In this document: positions 13,201-24,700 of the stretch, in pieces
Layout: each line of letters opens with the position of its first letter
Position numbering within the stretch: the first letter of the stretch is position 1
Source of the DNA: Wuchereria bancrofti
Taxonomy: Eukaryota > Nematoda > Chromadorea > Rhabditida > Onchocercidae
DNA length: 64,000 nt
Reading direction: 5' to 3'
NCBI GenBank assembly: GCA_005281725.1
Contig: SSBO01000012.1
Location: 14,003,088 to 14,067,087, forward strand
Notes under the pieces: generated by a model
Told to the model about the DNA's origin: nothing
Seen by the model: only the letters and a program-made list of their open reading frames with translations
Database searches by the model: none
Made by a program: the position numbers and the translations under genes

Positions 13201-16200
13201 TTTTGACGATGCATCGCCAGTGAGACCCGCACGCTGAAATCTCTGACAACTTTGAAAGAATGCTTGCAACTTTCTTTCTGTTGTAAATGCTGAAGAAACA
13301 AGCCGCAGACGAACACGAAATAACTGTTTGCCATTATCCACCCAACGGATATCTGGTCCAGTATGCTGTAATAAAATTTAGTGAACTAAACAAAATAAAT
13401 TGAATGGATATGAAACGAAACTGCTTTCGATTACTGATAAGCAAAGGAAAGTAATTGATTAGATAAAAAAGATCTGGAGCATCAAGATTAGAAAACGAAA
13501 TCGGAATATGATATTCGACTCCTAATAATGCAATATCCGAAATGGAACGACATCGTAACATATAAGGAATAACTGGCCCCTTTCCCAAATCCTAGCGATT
13601 GGTAGTTTATATAACCGTGTGGTAAATCGGTGGCCACTGATAAAGAAAACTCCTGATTATCGTGTTCGATTACCAAACGGTCTTTCTTTAACAGAGGTAA
13701 CCAAGCATATCCAATAGGACTATCAGAATTCTAAAATTTCATATGATATAAAAGAGATACGATCGAGGAGTAACTGTCACTTCATCCTTACAAAAAATCT
13801 CAATAGTAAATGTAAACAGACTAAATAAGAGATAATTACATATAAAATTGATTTTTTTCCCAAGCACAACTGCATGGTAAGTAAAAATCAAGCGATAAAA
13901 AAATTAGAGGAAACCTCATTCTGAGATTTGTTTGAGACTGTACTTGCAACTGACACATGACTAAATGAAAATAATAAATGATCGCCTGTATCTAATGAAA
14001 CTGGAAGCTGAATCTTTATCTGAAAAGATAATTTAAATAAAAACATCATGCAGTTTTAAGAACTTAAGGAGATAACACAGTGCACTAGAATGCAAAATTA
14101 ACGCCTCGCATCATTCTCCTTTCAAATATTCAATGTATATAATGAGTACAGAAGAAAAATTGCATAAAATTACCTACTGCCTTAAATGTTGCTAATTTGT
14201 TAAGTTTTCAACAAGTAAACTCGAGCGAACAAAAGATTATTAATGGAATAATCTGCAACTAGAAATACCTCATCACTGAAGACTGGATTTTGTTCGTGAT
14301 ATTGCACTGAGCAACGCATGCTGTGTACAAATGGTGTAGGTGATGCAAATCGATTGTAAATGACCTAAAGTAAAAACATGAATTTTTTAGAAATTAGATA
14401 AACTGATCTAATGTTAATTTAAGTTTGCATAAAGATGGCTTCAAATCGAAAAAACGAAAAAATTGCTTTAGTTTTCGAATGAACAAGTCTAATCAGGCTT
14501 ACATATTTCAATTTCATTTTTTTTTTAAAATTACTTTTCGCTCTAACTCGTTACTTCCTTATGAACAACGTCTAATACCTATTATTATCTATTTGATTTA
14601 AGAAAAAATTTTTAGATGGAAACGCACTTTTGATATGTCTTCTTTTCTGGTTACAGAAATGAAACGTATAGTACACACGATATTACGTGCTTTATTAAAC
14701 GCTTTCTGGCTATCATACTTCAGTGTTAATGGATATACATAGAGTAAATTGAAAAGACTTGTATGCGGTTCGCTAATTAAATCATTGAAACACTGGGCTT
14801 CAAAGCAAGCTGGTACAAGGCTATCTGATGTTACATTCCATGGACGTACAGGCATAAAACTCGAATTTATACACACTGAAAAAAGTACAAAAAAATATTG
14901 TAAGTAAAAAATCAAATACTTGAAACGTATGAGAATTACATACATGCTTCCTATTTATATCAAAAAAGATCAAAAACTACAGACTTGACAAATCAGGTGC
15001 CTTTGGCGAAAAGTCAATATTGACACTGATTGTTGCCGCCGGTAATTGTGTTAATCTTCCGGATTTTTCGATTCTGGAAATGAAGTCAGTGAAATAATGA
15101 AACTTTTTTTTTTTTTAATTTTCAAATCTCTCTGATAATAAACTTTAAATACAACCAACCGTCCAAAGTCAGTGAGAATTTTCTGCAAATCGCCGTCACT
15201 TAGTCTATTTCCTTCACAACGATAAAGCTGCATTTCATTTGGCGATTTCGTTCCACAACCCAACATTTCTTGAAATACAGGCCTGCAATATCATGTTTAC
15301 CATAAAAAACAATAACTCATATTAAGGATGATTTTCTTAAAAATAACATCAACAATTTGGTATCTTAGTATTAAATGTTAACTGCGCATTGCATTTTTTT
15401 TTAATATCAATAATGTTCAAAAAAAGTGATCACACTACTTTTACTCCCATTTACAAAGAAAATATAGATGGTCAATGAATCAAGTGAAACGAAATAGCTC
15501 AAGATACGTAAAAAACATCTGGAAAGAGGAAGATTCATTCATATATGCTTTTATAGGGTTATGTGATGACCTCACGAACAAAGACAAAATAAGAAACATA
15601 AGAGTTATACTTTACATAACCCAAATATTAAACTTATTGCATATAATTATAACGTATTAGACCTTGCAGCCCAAGCAAAACACATTTTGTCTTGAGTTGC
15701 TCTCGAACAAGTTTGTTGAATTACTTTTTGCAGTTTTGCAACACCTTTTAGATCACTTGTTGCTTTCATATACATTTCTGCCGATGTATCAACCGAAAGT
15801 AGTCGGTCAACACGAACAACCAAGTAAATATCACGATGAGGTTTAGCAATTGAATATACAACCTGCAACTTTTTCTTCAAAAAATCAATAATAACAGTCG
15901 GTAATATTAATAAGCAGAAAAAAAAAATCTAAAAAATTAAGTGATAAACGCAGTAAAGTCAAAGAGATCAATAGAAAAAATTGAGCAATTCGAAGAAAAA
16001 ATTGAGCAATCTACTGAATTAAAAATTACGAAGAAATTAAACAAATATGAAGAAACAAAAAAACCAGTAGGAATCTAAAGAGATGAACTGAAAGTAAAAT
16101 AGAAAAGCATAAAAGATATTCAGTACTATTCCTCTCATTTTTTGATCACCTAAAAAAAAAAAGTAAATTATGAGTTACGAATGACAGGTGAGCTGAAAGA

Positions 16201-19200
16201 AACGAAAAATTCCTGTTAACAAACTTTCTAATTTTTGAGAACAACCTTTCGAACGTTTTTATCGGCAAGTATTCGCTGGGACAAAGTATTAACACCATCT
16301 TCGTCCAGCGTGCTTTTATCAACTGAACTCTTGCCAGCTCCATCTCTGCCACCAATTTTTAATGATGCAGTTAATCCGTCGCTATTCGGATCAATTCGAA
16401 ACTCCTCGGACAATCGCTGACCAGCTCGACAATCGTATAGAAACATGCGTAGGAAGAAAGGTTCAATCTGGAATTGGCATACAAAAAATAAGATATGAAG
16501 TTCGCAGTACAAGTAGTAGTACTCTTTCGAACTACAGTTAGTGAAGAAAAAGTTCTGACAAACTGTAATAAGTCAATAAGAACAAATTTCACATTTCCGC
16601 CAGCCGTCTTTATTGATATTAAAAACTCCAAAAAAAAAAAAAAACATATCGCCTTCAAATACTTCAAAAAAGCACCTGTTGTACATTTGTACTTGAAACA
16701 GGTAACATAATATTCAAATTCAGGAACTCAACAATAAACCGAACTACAGCCTTATTTTGCGGAGGCCTTGTTACCTCATTCGCAACAACATTCGCCAACA
16801 AACAACCCGCTTCACTTTTTGGCATTGATAATCGCTGAAAGATAAAAATAGTCCTCAAATATTGAAGATAAAATTAAAAGGTACTGAAATCATGAAATCA
16901 ATTCGAAAAAATGACTAACATCAAGATCAGGATACAGTGCGAAAAGTGAACGTCTTTTAACAACAGGCGGCTGCAAGGCTTTTGAGGCAGCGTTACGTCC
17001 AGCCCAAAAACAAGTTCCAAACAACTCTTAAAAATTTCATGATAAGTTTGGAAACGATATAAATTCATGGTAAGTTTAGAAATAGAATACACGTATATAA
17101 ATAATATAAAATCCATAAAAATATTCATGGAATCCATTTGCTGACATATCATAGTCCAAAGATTAAGCTCATAATTTAAAATTAACCAACCACTAGGATC
17201 GTTGCTTGCTGTAGAGACTTGTTCGTTACTCATTCTTGTTGTTTCCATGCCTGATGATTCTTGTTCTAAGTTAGTACTCGTTGAAGCCATCCCATCTAGA
17301 ATGTGAGAATATCGATAAAATTTTAGACTTAAACTGAACTTAAAAAATCTTAAACTGGACTTAGAAATTCCTGCTGCAATGATAAACCTGTAACTATATG
17401 TATGAAAATCTCGTTAAGACTTAACACTCTAACATCTATAAGAGAGACTTAAACTTAAGAAATAAAACCTATGTTAGCCATTCTGAGCATTCCTATAAAC
17501 GTAGTCGCTTTACGGAATGTAATGAATAATATTTTATCATTTACTTTCTTTCAGAAGCCTAAGCATATAGTTCAACTATTTTAGATGATTTGTAGAATAT
17601 TTATAATGCCATTCAATAGATCTTTTCAATACTTGAAATTTCTGCTTTTACAAATGTAAAACAGTTGAATTATTCAATGTAAACAATTACTACGGCAGCA
17701 AGTATGCAGCTCGTTTCATAATGATAGTATTGCCGTATTATTTTTTTCGGTTTTTCTAATGTTCATTTTTACACACATTATATATATAGAATGCTAATGC
17801 AAACTGTTTATTCACATCGTGTTGCCGATGATGTCAACAAGAAAAGAGGAAATAGTTGTGTGGCAGTTCGTCATCAAAAACGAATAACAGTCGGCTGCTC
17901 ACCGTTAAATAATCAAGCCCTAACTAGCCTCCACATCTTTTCCATTGCTTTGAATAAGTGAATTCATCTTCCTTTCCCGTTGATTTTGTGAAAGCCCACC
18001 AATTAAATAAATTCAGAAGAGCCTATTACAATTTTTTCGGTTGTCTTCTCTTAATCGTATAAGTGTGGATGATGATTAAGAGAACACAATCGAATTTGCT
18101 GTAATATTATGCTCGCACAACAGCCTGCTTTTCTGGATATGAAAATCAGTCACTCAATGAAACGATTTTATTTTCGCTGCTTAATATTAAATGATAAATT
18201 ATGTCTGCGAATAGTTCTCTCAAAAATGAGTACGGAAAAAAAGAAAAAAACTAAAGAAATCCAAAGCTGAAATAGCAAAAAATTTATCTAACTGACTTCC
18301 ATATTCATATCTGGTGATCCTTCATTATAAGAAAACAAGTAACCTTTGCAGTCGCCAGCCAAAGCACGATCAATTTCAATTAACCATCGAGGTAAATCGC
18401 TATCAGAATCAGCTGCCAAAACCCATGAACGCCTTTCTGCACCAGATCCACTCACCTCCAATTTACTACTATTATTCATTCCTTTTAAAAATTTAAATGC
18501 TGAAATATCACGAGGAAAGTTATGCCTCGTGAAGTAACCTATGACATTATCGGCCGAATCAGAGAAAATAAAAGCAATTTATTTACAACTGATAATATAA
18601 ATTTAAGCAAAAAAGAAAGTGAACTAGTAAGCCTATGAATGATAACGTTGCTCCTCCAGAGAAATCGTAGCGAGAACACATAAACATGCCTATTCAAATT
18701 TTATGCCACGCATTCAATTTTAGAACTAAATTCAAAATTGTATATAAAAAATTTTTGTATAGAGGATTTATGTTCACTCGATTTCGTCTCAATGAATGAA
18801 GCCCTGAAAAAAAAAAGCCCTATCTGCATTAGATAACAGTTATGCTCATACTTCAAGAACATTTCTGCCCTTTTTACTAGTCGACAAAGCAGCTTGTTGC
18901 ACAATCATTGGTGGATGTGTTAATGCTGCAAATTGTGATTTTCGCATTTCTAGTAGAACCTTTCCATCTTCATCTTTTCTCAGCACACAGTAACGTTTCT
19001 TCATGCTCTACAAATGAATCATTTAAAATGTTCAAAATATGAATAACACTTTTATTCAACTTTTTCTATATTTTTTATATTAATTTTGCTTTCTAAATTT
19101 ATTTGTTAAATGATTAAAAAGAATAATGACGTTTTGACCGAATAAAACACTTTTATGAAGGTAAACCAATGATTCAAACAGCAATTCTCTCCATAGCTCA

Positions 19201-20952
19201 CATCCTTATGGTAACAGTGGATATATAATGACAAGTGCATCTTTAAATGGGACCTATTACCATCGACCATTCACCTTGAAATTATCCAAAAGACTAGTTT
19301 CTGGAACAAGAAACAAGAATCCTTCTCGAATAATATCCGAACTACAGCGACCCTCTAACTCCTAAAATAATATGTATATTGGTAAATATTTATAAGAATT
19401 TACAACAGAAAGGATAAAAGAGAACTTATCTCCTTTTGTTCATCATAGATCATATCACTTTCATAAATTAATGGCTGAAGATCGACATCATGACTGAAAA
19501 AAAACTTTGAATTAATCCGAAGACTTGTCTAATATCATTGTATATCTGTTATCTGTTATTAATAGAATCAACTCGCTAGTAACACATCCGATTCAAATGT
19601 CAAGTTTTATTTCTTACTAATCAAAGTTAATGATGAACTCGTATTTCAAACAAGAAACTATAATGTAGCCGCTAATATTTATGACAAACATAAGTGGTCT
19701 CTCCCACGAAATGAATTTGAATAACATTTGGAAAGTTAACATCAATACAGCTTACTCAGGAATACTGTGATAATCCGAACCGAACTGCGCATAATTAAAA
19801 CGAACAACACGATGCGGAGCAATGTAAAATGCAAGGGCTTCTTGAGTAAGTAACCATTTTGCTTCTGTTATCTCTCGCACACTTAATGATGGCAACACAG
19901 TACGTTCCAATGGAGATACTGATATCTCCTGAATTAATTTTTCTAAGTTTCTAAGTTGGGGAAAACTTAATAAGAGGCATTAAAAATGGAAATCTAAATA
20001 TTTTGCGAAAATTGAATATTTCATGACGCATGTTGGAGGAAACACTGCAGCAAATCCCAAGTTAATTTTAAAGTCGAGAATTAAAAGAATAAAAAATACC
20101 GTGAAGTCATCGCGCGGAAACAATAACAGTTCTCGCTGACTAAGATTTTCTATTATTGAGTTGTTTTCGCCCAAAAATTTCTCATAATCCAATGGTTCCG
20201 CTAATGGTCGTTTGCGCTGTAGAAATTAAGATTTAAAAAATCCAACAATTAGAAAGCAGTTTAATTCGTTTCTATATCGAAATGTCCAATTCCTAATTTC
20301 GGACAGAAATTCACAATGTCAACAATCAAACTCAACCAAACTCAATAAATACAAGTCCTCGTGTTTAAAGAGAGACATAAATAATGCAAAAATAACCGTC
20401 GGGTTCATTGTACTCATTGCTGTTCGCACTGCTTCACGGGCTTCTCGGGCCTGCCCTGGCTTCCCCACTGCAGCAGTGAACCTAAAAGTCTACGAAATTA
20501 TCTGAAAGGTTTGTAAATGGAAATTCACACACACTTTAATTTTATCGCTCAACAAACTAATATTTGAATGAAACCAGTTACTTCGCTTTAAATATGATGT
20601 TCATAAGGTTACTTTATTTTAGATTATTACACAACCCTACGATTTCAAAATCTTAACTTTTATTTAAAAATTAGAGAAACTGAATAATTTCTTTAGACTG
20701 AACGACCAAAAAAACAGGCTAACTCATAGTAAAATTAATGGAGCTGAAATTAAATTCTGCTAGTGTCAAATTGGAGCGTTAAATTAAAACCCTATTAGTT
20801 TCAGTATAAAGTTTGGAGGACTAAAAATTATACTTTCGCAGTTGTCCACCAACTGATCGTTGGCTTGTTGTCTCCATCAAGCTACTACTGCCAGTACTGG
20901 AAACAGAAACCATGGAGCGACGATCGTCATGGCGAGGTGTGTTACTTTTCAT
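1236..20952 (-). CDS. DOCK-D/zizimin-type Rho GTPase exchange factor (DOCK9/10/11-like), 48 coding exons
   Basis: Predicted guanine nucleotide exchange factor for Rho-family GTPases (Cdc42 and/or Rac in this family), acting at membranes to drive actin remodelling. My spliced model is about 2,192 aa, close to the 2,050-2,200 usual for the family. Order: DOCK-C/D N-terminal domain (aa ~40-160), PH domain (~190-310), DHR1 (~650-845), helical middle, DHR2 (~1700-2155). The PH domain marks it as DOCK-D rather than DOCK-C (DOCK6/7/8). Near-family matches include [14 protein letters not shown] in DHR1, [15 protein letters not shown] in the middle and [11 protein letters not shown] in DHR2. The start (20952) is chosen because exon 1 runs in phase into the conserved [11 protein letters not shown] block, and an acceptor-like TTTCTATTAGCAG ends one base before the ATG, suiting trans-splicing. 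The C-terminus ends [14 protein letters not shown], resembling the DOCK9 tail. It is divergently arranged with eEF1D. Whether it prefers Cdc42 or Rac cannot be read from the sequence. Confidence 0.93.
1530..4768 (-). other. DHR2 catalytic (GEF) domain of the DOCK protein
   Basis: Exons 38-47 encode the exchange domain. Visible are [19 protein letters not shown] with [15 protein letters not shown] (lobe A helices), [34 protein letters not shown] (the highly conserved GTYF segment), [21 protein letters not shown], then LLLQGAVQ followed by [11 protein letters not shown], and [18 protein letters not shown]. The QGAV...NVGPLAYA segment corresponds to the alpha-10 insert region that carries the nucleotide-sensor valine in DOCK9 and DOCK2. 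No catalytic segment appears to be missing, so the enzyme is probably active. Confidence 0.9.
4879..4913. other. Assembly gap, 35 N
   Basis: A run of 35 N flanked by A-homopolymers on both sides. It lies in the DOCK intron between the exons at 5125-5248 and 4700-4768. Splice phase is conserved across it, so no coding sequence needs to be missing. The true length may differ from 35. Confidence 0.99.
11288..12287 (-). other. Long (about 1 kb) DOCK intron, no embedded feature seen
   Basis: This is the longest intron of the DOCK gene, between the exons at 12288-12440 and 11172-11287. It is AT-rich. I found no reading frame, RNA gene or repeat that I can name. Confidence 0.6.
13276..14760 (-). 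other. DHR1 (C2-like) domain of the DOCK protein
   Basis: Exons 16-20 encode [69 protein letters not shown] and [15 protein letters not shown]. This is the full beta-sandwich series of a DHR1/C2-DOCK domain, which binds phosphoinositides such as PIP3 in characterised members. The exon 19/20 junction is not certain: the canonical in-phase GT at 13559 inserts about seven residues relative to vertebrate DOCK9. Confidence 0.88.
18344..19354 (-). other. PH domain of the DOCK protein
   Basis: Exons 6-8 encode [10 protein letters not shown], then [19 protein letters not shown], and end with [20 protein letters not shown]. This is the pleckstrin-homology pattern: an early beta strand, a K/R-rich second strand, and a C-terminal helix with its invariant Trp in [12 protein letters not shown]9 has YLLAADSEVEMEEWITIL at the same place. 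PH domains of this subfamily bind phosphoinositides and target the protein to membranes. Presence of this domain is the main reason for calling DOCK-D. Confidence 0.85.
19756..20481 (-). other. DOCK-C/D N-terminal domain (DUF3398 family) within the DOCK gene
   Basis: Exons 2-4 encode the block found only at the start of DOCK-C and DOCK-D proteins. Visible are [19 protein letters not shown], then [24 protein letters not shown] and a stretch ending [14 protein letters not shown]. In DOCK9 the corresponding elements are KPGTAAELRQSV, VEPLDYENV and LLFPYDDF. The domain separates the DOCK-C/D proteins from the CED-5/DOCK180 branch, which begins with SH3. Confidence 0.85.
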
Positions 20953-20956
20953 TCTG

Positions 20957-21767
20957 CTAATAGAAATTAGTCACGGATTTACTTTAGACATAAATAACCA
21001 AAGTGATACTTGATCGTACTGACGGGATAGCAAACAATGGAAGCAAGTTTTTGTAAAATGATGACCAAGTGACCTACTTCTGATTAAATAATGTATATAG
21101 TTAGTAGCTAATTACTAGTCTTTAATACTAATAATGATTGATAGGACTCATCAAAACTACTTCAATTATACATCCAGAAAAAATATAAAGCATTAACTAT
21201 TGCCCACTTATTCTTGTCGTATCTAATCGCTTTATTCATACTTAGTTCATTTATCTTCATTTATCACTTCATATCTGACTTATGCCAGCTTATCAGTGCT
21301 GGAGGAATTACCACAGAACTTGCAACCGCTAAATTAGGAATTCACCTTTGAGAAAAACAAAACCCAACTAGGAACTGATCTCGGCTAATACGATAACAGG
21401 TGTTGTGTGTGGTTTCGGTATGCAACTCTGCTAGACCGTAAGTGCAACGTATGACGTCATGGTAGGGAAAATTTTTGGGTAGTTTCCTGCGGGTAGTTAT
21501 TTAGCTCTTTTCAATTAATCAGTACAGGAGCAAGTTGTAGACGTAAGTTGTTGCTAGTTGAATAGGTTGAATAGGCGCTTTTGTTCGGATCGATTTGCAA
21601 ACAAAGTCAGACAGTTTTTAGAGAGTTTTTATTTGATTTGAAGCATTTGCTCTTGAAAAGAATATTTTATGGTGCATTTGCTTCATGCAAGACAAGTATG
21701 TTGTTGGTTTTTTATCATTAGCTGATTGTCGTCTGTTAATTAGAGTGCGTAGATCTACTGCAGGAAA
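20957..21767. promoter_or_regulatory. Divergent intergenic region between DOCK and eEF1D
   Basis: About 815 bp separate the two start codons, which point away from each other, so the region must hold both promoters. It is more complex in sequence than the introns nearby. It contains a perfect CRE-like palindrome (21451-21460). Acceptor-like sites end it on both sides: TTTCTATTAGCAG next to the DOCK ATG and ATCTACTGCAG four bases before the eEF1D ATG. Either could receive a spliced leader, or mark the end of a 5' UTR intron. Confidence 0.6.
21451..21460. promoter_or_regulatory. CRE-like palindrome ATGACGTCAT
   Basis: A perfect 10-bp palindrome containing TGACGTCA, the consensus of CREB/ATF bZIP dimers. 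It sits roughly 500 bp upstream of the DOCK start and 310 bp upstream of the eEF1D start. The sequence match is exact. Function is inferred only. Confidence 0.45.
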
Positions 21768-24700
21768 ATGGTGTCGGTAGAAAGTCTTTTGTCAGAGGTG
21801 ACCACATTATTTGGCTACCAACTGACATTGAGAGCAGCGGATGAGTTATTTTTTGGTGACAAAATGCTCTACCACTACCACTCAAACGATGGATCAAAAA
21901 AGGGAATATCTGGTTCGTCATTACTTATTTATTTATTGAATTCTTTATTCTATTCAGGAACGCTATACAACTTTGTTCCTGTCGTTTCTCAACATTGTCA
22001 GGTTATTATTTATTCCAAGATACTTTTTGAATTATAGGTGAGCATTGGTATTTGTTCTCTGTTCTAATTTCGGCAACCGTTGGATTAAATAAAAGCGAAC
22101 ATGCAAATAAATTTTCTTTTGTTATTATTTCATTTATCTTGCAAGTAAATTCAACTGTGTTTCCTTTTAGACTTATTTGAAGTGTCTTTCTTTGGTGTTC
22201 ATCTTGTCATACTTTTGTAATGTTAGTTTCAGAAGTAAAATCTTTTTGTATAACATGTATTTGTGTTTTTTATTTGCTGTGTTGCTGACTTTGACTGCAA
22301 CTGTAAAGAGTGTCACTCCAAAATTTCGAAAAACTTTTAGATCGCAAAAATCCAAATTGCATGAATAAAAGGAGAGATCAGAAAGGCAAATGTCCTAGTA
22401 ACAGTATGCAAGGAAAACCTGATGGGTCAGATGGCTTACGTGGCGCTATCGCTAATGCCAGAGAAATATTGAAGCGAGCTTTGGATGATACTAGTGGTAG
22501 GTGAAAGAACTGTGTCGAATAATGGTAATGACTTGTTATGGACAGATGACGTGCATTTTACGCAGCAAGAGAAATGCATCTTTTTATTTTTTGATTGATT
22601 TGGTAATTTGTCAAGTTATTTTTGCTAAGATTTATTTGATGTTTGGCAGTGTCGACCCGTTTATTAAAGCAATGACATCAGTGACTATTGATTAAAATCA
22701 GTTAGTCGGCATTATTTTGAATTGCACGTTTCCGAACTTCTCCACTCATTTATTAGAGTTCTTTCCCAGTAGTTGCATGACTACACTCTGGGTGTATATA
22801 ATAACTACGTGAAGTATCACCGAGCAAATACTACATGATCTTCACCGACATATCGGCAGGTTGTTTTCATTTCTTGGGAAATATATCCTTTACCTGTCAT
22901 TATTGCTATTCTCATAAACTGACCTGTATCAAAGGGATTCAGTGCCAAGATGTTTTTTGTAGGTTCATTTTTAGAAGACCTAGTCGGTGATGCATTAGCG
23001 AAATTAACTGGAGAAGTTGTCGCGTTAAAAAAAGTAAGTGATGAAATGCGAGACGAAATCCAGAAACTACGTGAAGACTTCCAGAAGATACTGAATTATG
23101 CCCACCAGGTCAGTGAATTTTGCAAGGAAAGAGTTAGTATTTTTCATACTTTTTATTTAAGTTCCAAATATTTCCTTTGATTTCTCGAAATTTGTTCCAT
23201 GTTGATGCAACATTTTCTCTGGTATGCCTTTGTAAGATTTAAAAGTATTTCATAAAATCTTGCTAGCAGTATCTCTTTATTTATAAAATTTATGTGAGAT
23301 AATTTAATACTGGAATACTTCAAGGTAAGGGCAATAGATGAAGTATTTATAGTAGACGATGTTTTTTAATAAAGTCGCGTTTGTTGCCAGCATGCTTTTT
23401 ACCTTTTTGGGTTGTAAGCAGTTAATAAAGCTCAGTATAATTTGCAGTCAAGACCTTGCATGTCTTCCGCATTGGAAAGAGTTGGAAGTAGGACACTAAT
23501 TTTGGGCGATGGCAATCTGTCATTCAGTCTTGCATTTGCTCGTTTACATCCTGAGACCGAAATATATACAAGTGTTTTTGAGAGCTATCCTGAATATATT
23601 ACGAAATATCCTTCCGGTGAAAAGAATATCATCGAACTTCAAACTAATCATTCTCATGTCCATATTTTATTTTCGATAGATGCCTGCTTACTTCCGGAAC
23701 ATTGGACCGGGTTTTACGATGATATTATATGGAATTTTCCTCATCACTGTGGAAAAACAAATCTTCGTAAAAGTCGTCGGCTAATTCAGAAGGCATTTGC
23801 AAGTATTGGGCGGTTATTGTTATTCAGTCGTTTTCATATTACTCTTGCTAAGGGACAGAGTGGATTAGATCACTCGTCTATACTGTTCAGGCGATATTTC
23901 AAATACCGACGGTTGCCAGAACATAAGTCAGATAGTTGGAATATTATCTACATAGCTGCTGAAGAATACTTTATTCTTCAGGAAGCTTCCATTTTTCAGC
24001 CAGAATTGTTCCCTCCATATATTAGCTCAGGATATCATAATTCGGAACGGTCTTTTAACGATAAAATTGGGTCGGAAACTCTTACTTTCGTTAAAAGTCC
24101 TGTCGTCACTACAGTCAAAGAACTCACTGAATATGAAAATAAGATTTTTAGAATCAAAAGAATAGCTCATGAATGGCGACCATTTTTTCATAGAGACTTA
24201 TCAATTATTTATTTGAATCCAGAAAAAGCTACTGAATTGGAGAGGGTTTTATTTTTCTTGATTGAAGAACTTTGTGGGCACATTTTAGTGGACTTTTATG
24301 AAATCGTAGACAGGAGAACGTATTATTTAGGACTACCTAATTACATTTACCGTTTTGTGTGGCAGAGCTGGAGGATTCCACTATCCAGAAAACTTTGTAA
24401 TTCGATTCATGAAGAAATTAAATTGACGCTTAGTGATCTTTTCATCGAGCAGCATCTACAAATGATTGTGACCTAGTTTGAAAATTTTTTGGTTTCAATG
24501 TATCTATTCAGCATTTGTTTTCAAATAAATTGTTCTCATTGGAGACTCGTGTTTTCTCCATTTTTTGTTTTGTCTTTACATTTATTTGTATTTTTAAAAA
24601 AAAAAGATAAATTTGTTTAATAGTCCAGAATAATGGTATTTTGCCATCTTGTTGATGTAATAATGGAGTCCGATATCCTGAATTTCTCCTATAACGTGGC

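Larger units (their letters stand above)
1236..20952 (-). other. Exon map of the DOCK-D gene (coding exons, 5' to 3' on minus strand)
   Basis: Exons were read by eye from splice consensus, phase and family similarity: 20952-20834, 20481-20397, 20216-20100, 19928-19756, 19493-19426, 19354-19275, 19007-18878, 18499-18344, 17295-17191, 17026-16920, 16834-16775, 16467-16246, 15862-15663, 15282-15160, 15073-14985, 14875-14628, 14364-14269, 14019-13915, 13730-13560, 13365-13195, 12440-12288, 11287-11172, 10901-10685, 10505-10386, 10274-10128, 9989-9906, 9828-9690, 9054-8870, 8524-8395, 8105-7957, 7509-7319, 7104-6974, 6767-6628, 6373-6230, 6078-5910, 5652-5550, 5248-5125, 4768-4700, 4505-4328, 3931-3819, 3749-3627, 3535-3411, 3146-3014, 2710-2506, 2340-2126, 1939-1839, 1654-1516, 1346-1236. 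Total 6,579 nt, divisible by three. Least certain boundaries: 19354 (alternative 19361 breaks phase), 13560, 10901 and 6078 (6072 is also in phase). Confidence 0.8.

Noticed and set aside
16898..17290. ATG at 17290 as the start of the DOCK gene
   Set aside because: Upstream exons carry the conserved DOCK-C/D N-terminal domain and PH domain and join in phase; this Met is internal.
1236..20952. Assignment to DOCK-C (DOCK6/7/8)
   Set aside because: First suspected from shared motifs, but the PH domain and the closer matches (LKYDSQK, HEHWIPL, GPLAYA) fit DOCK-D.
23442..23459. TTG-initiated extension of the FDXACB1-like frame
   Set aside because: It spans the TTTGCAG splice acceptor; those bases would be intron.
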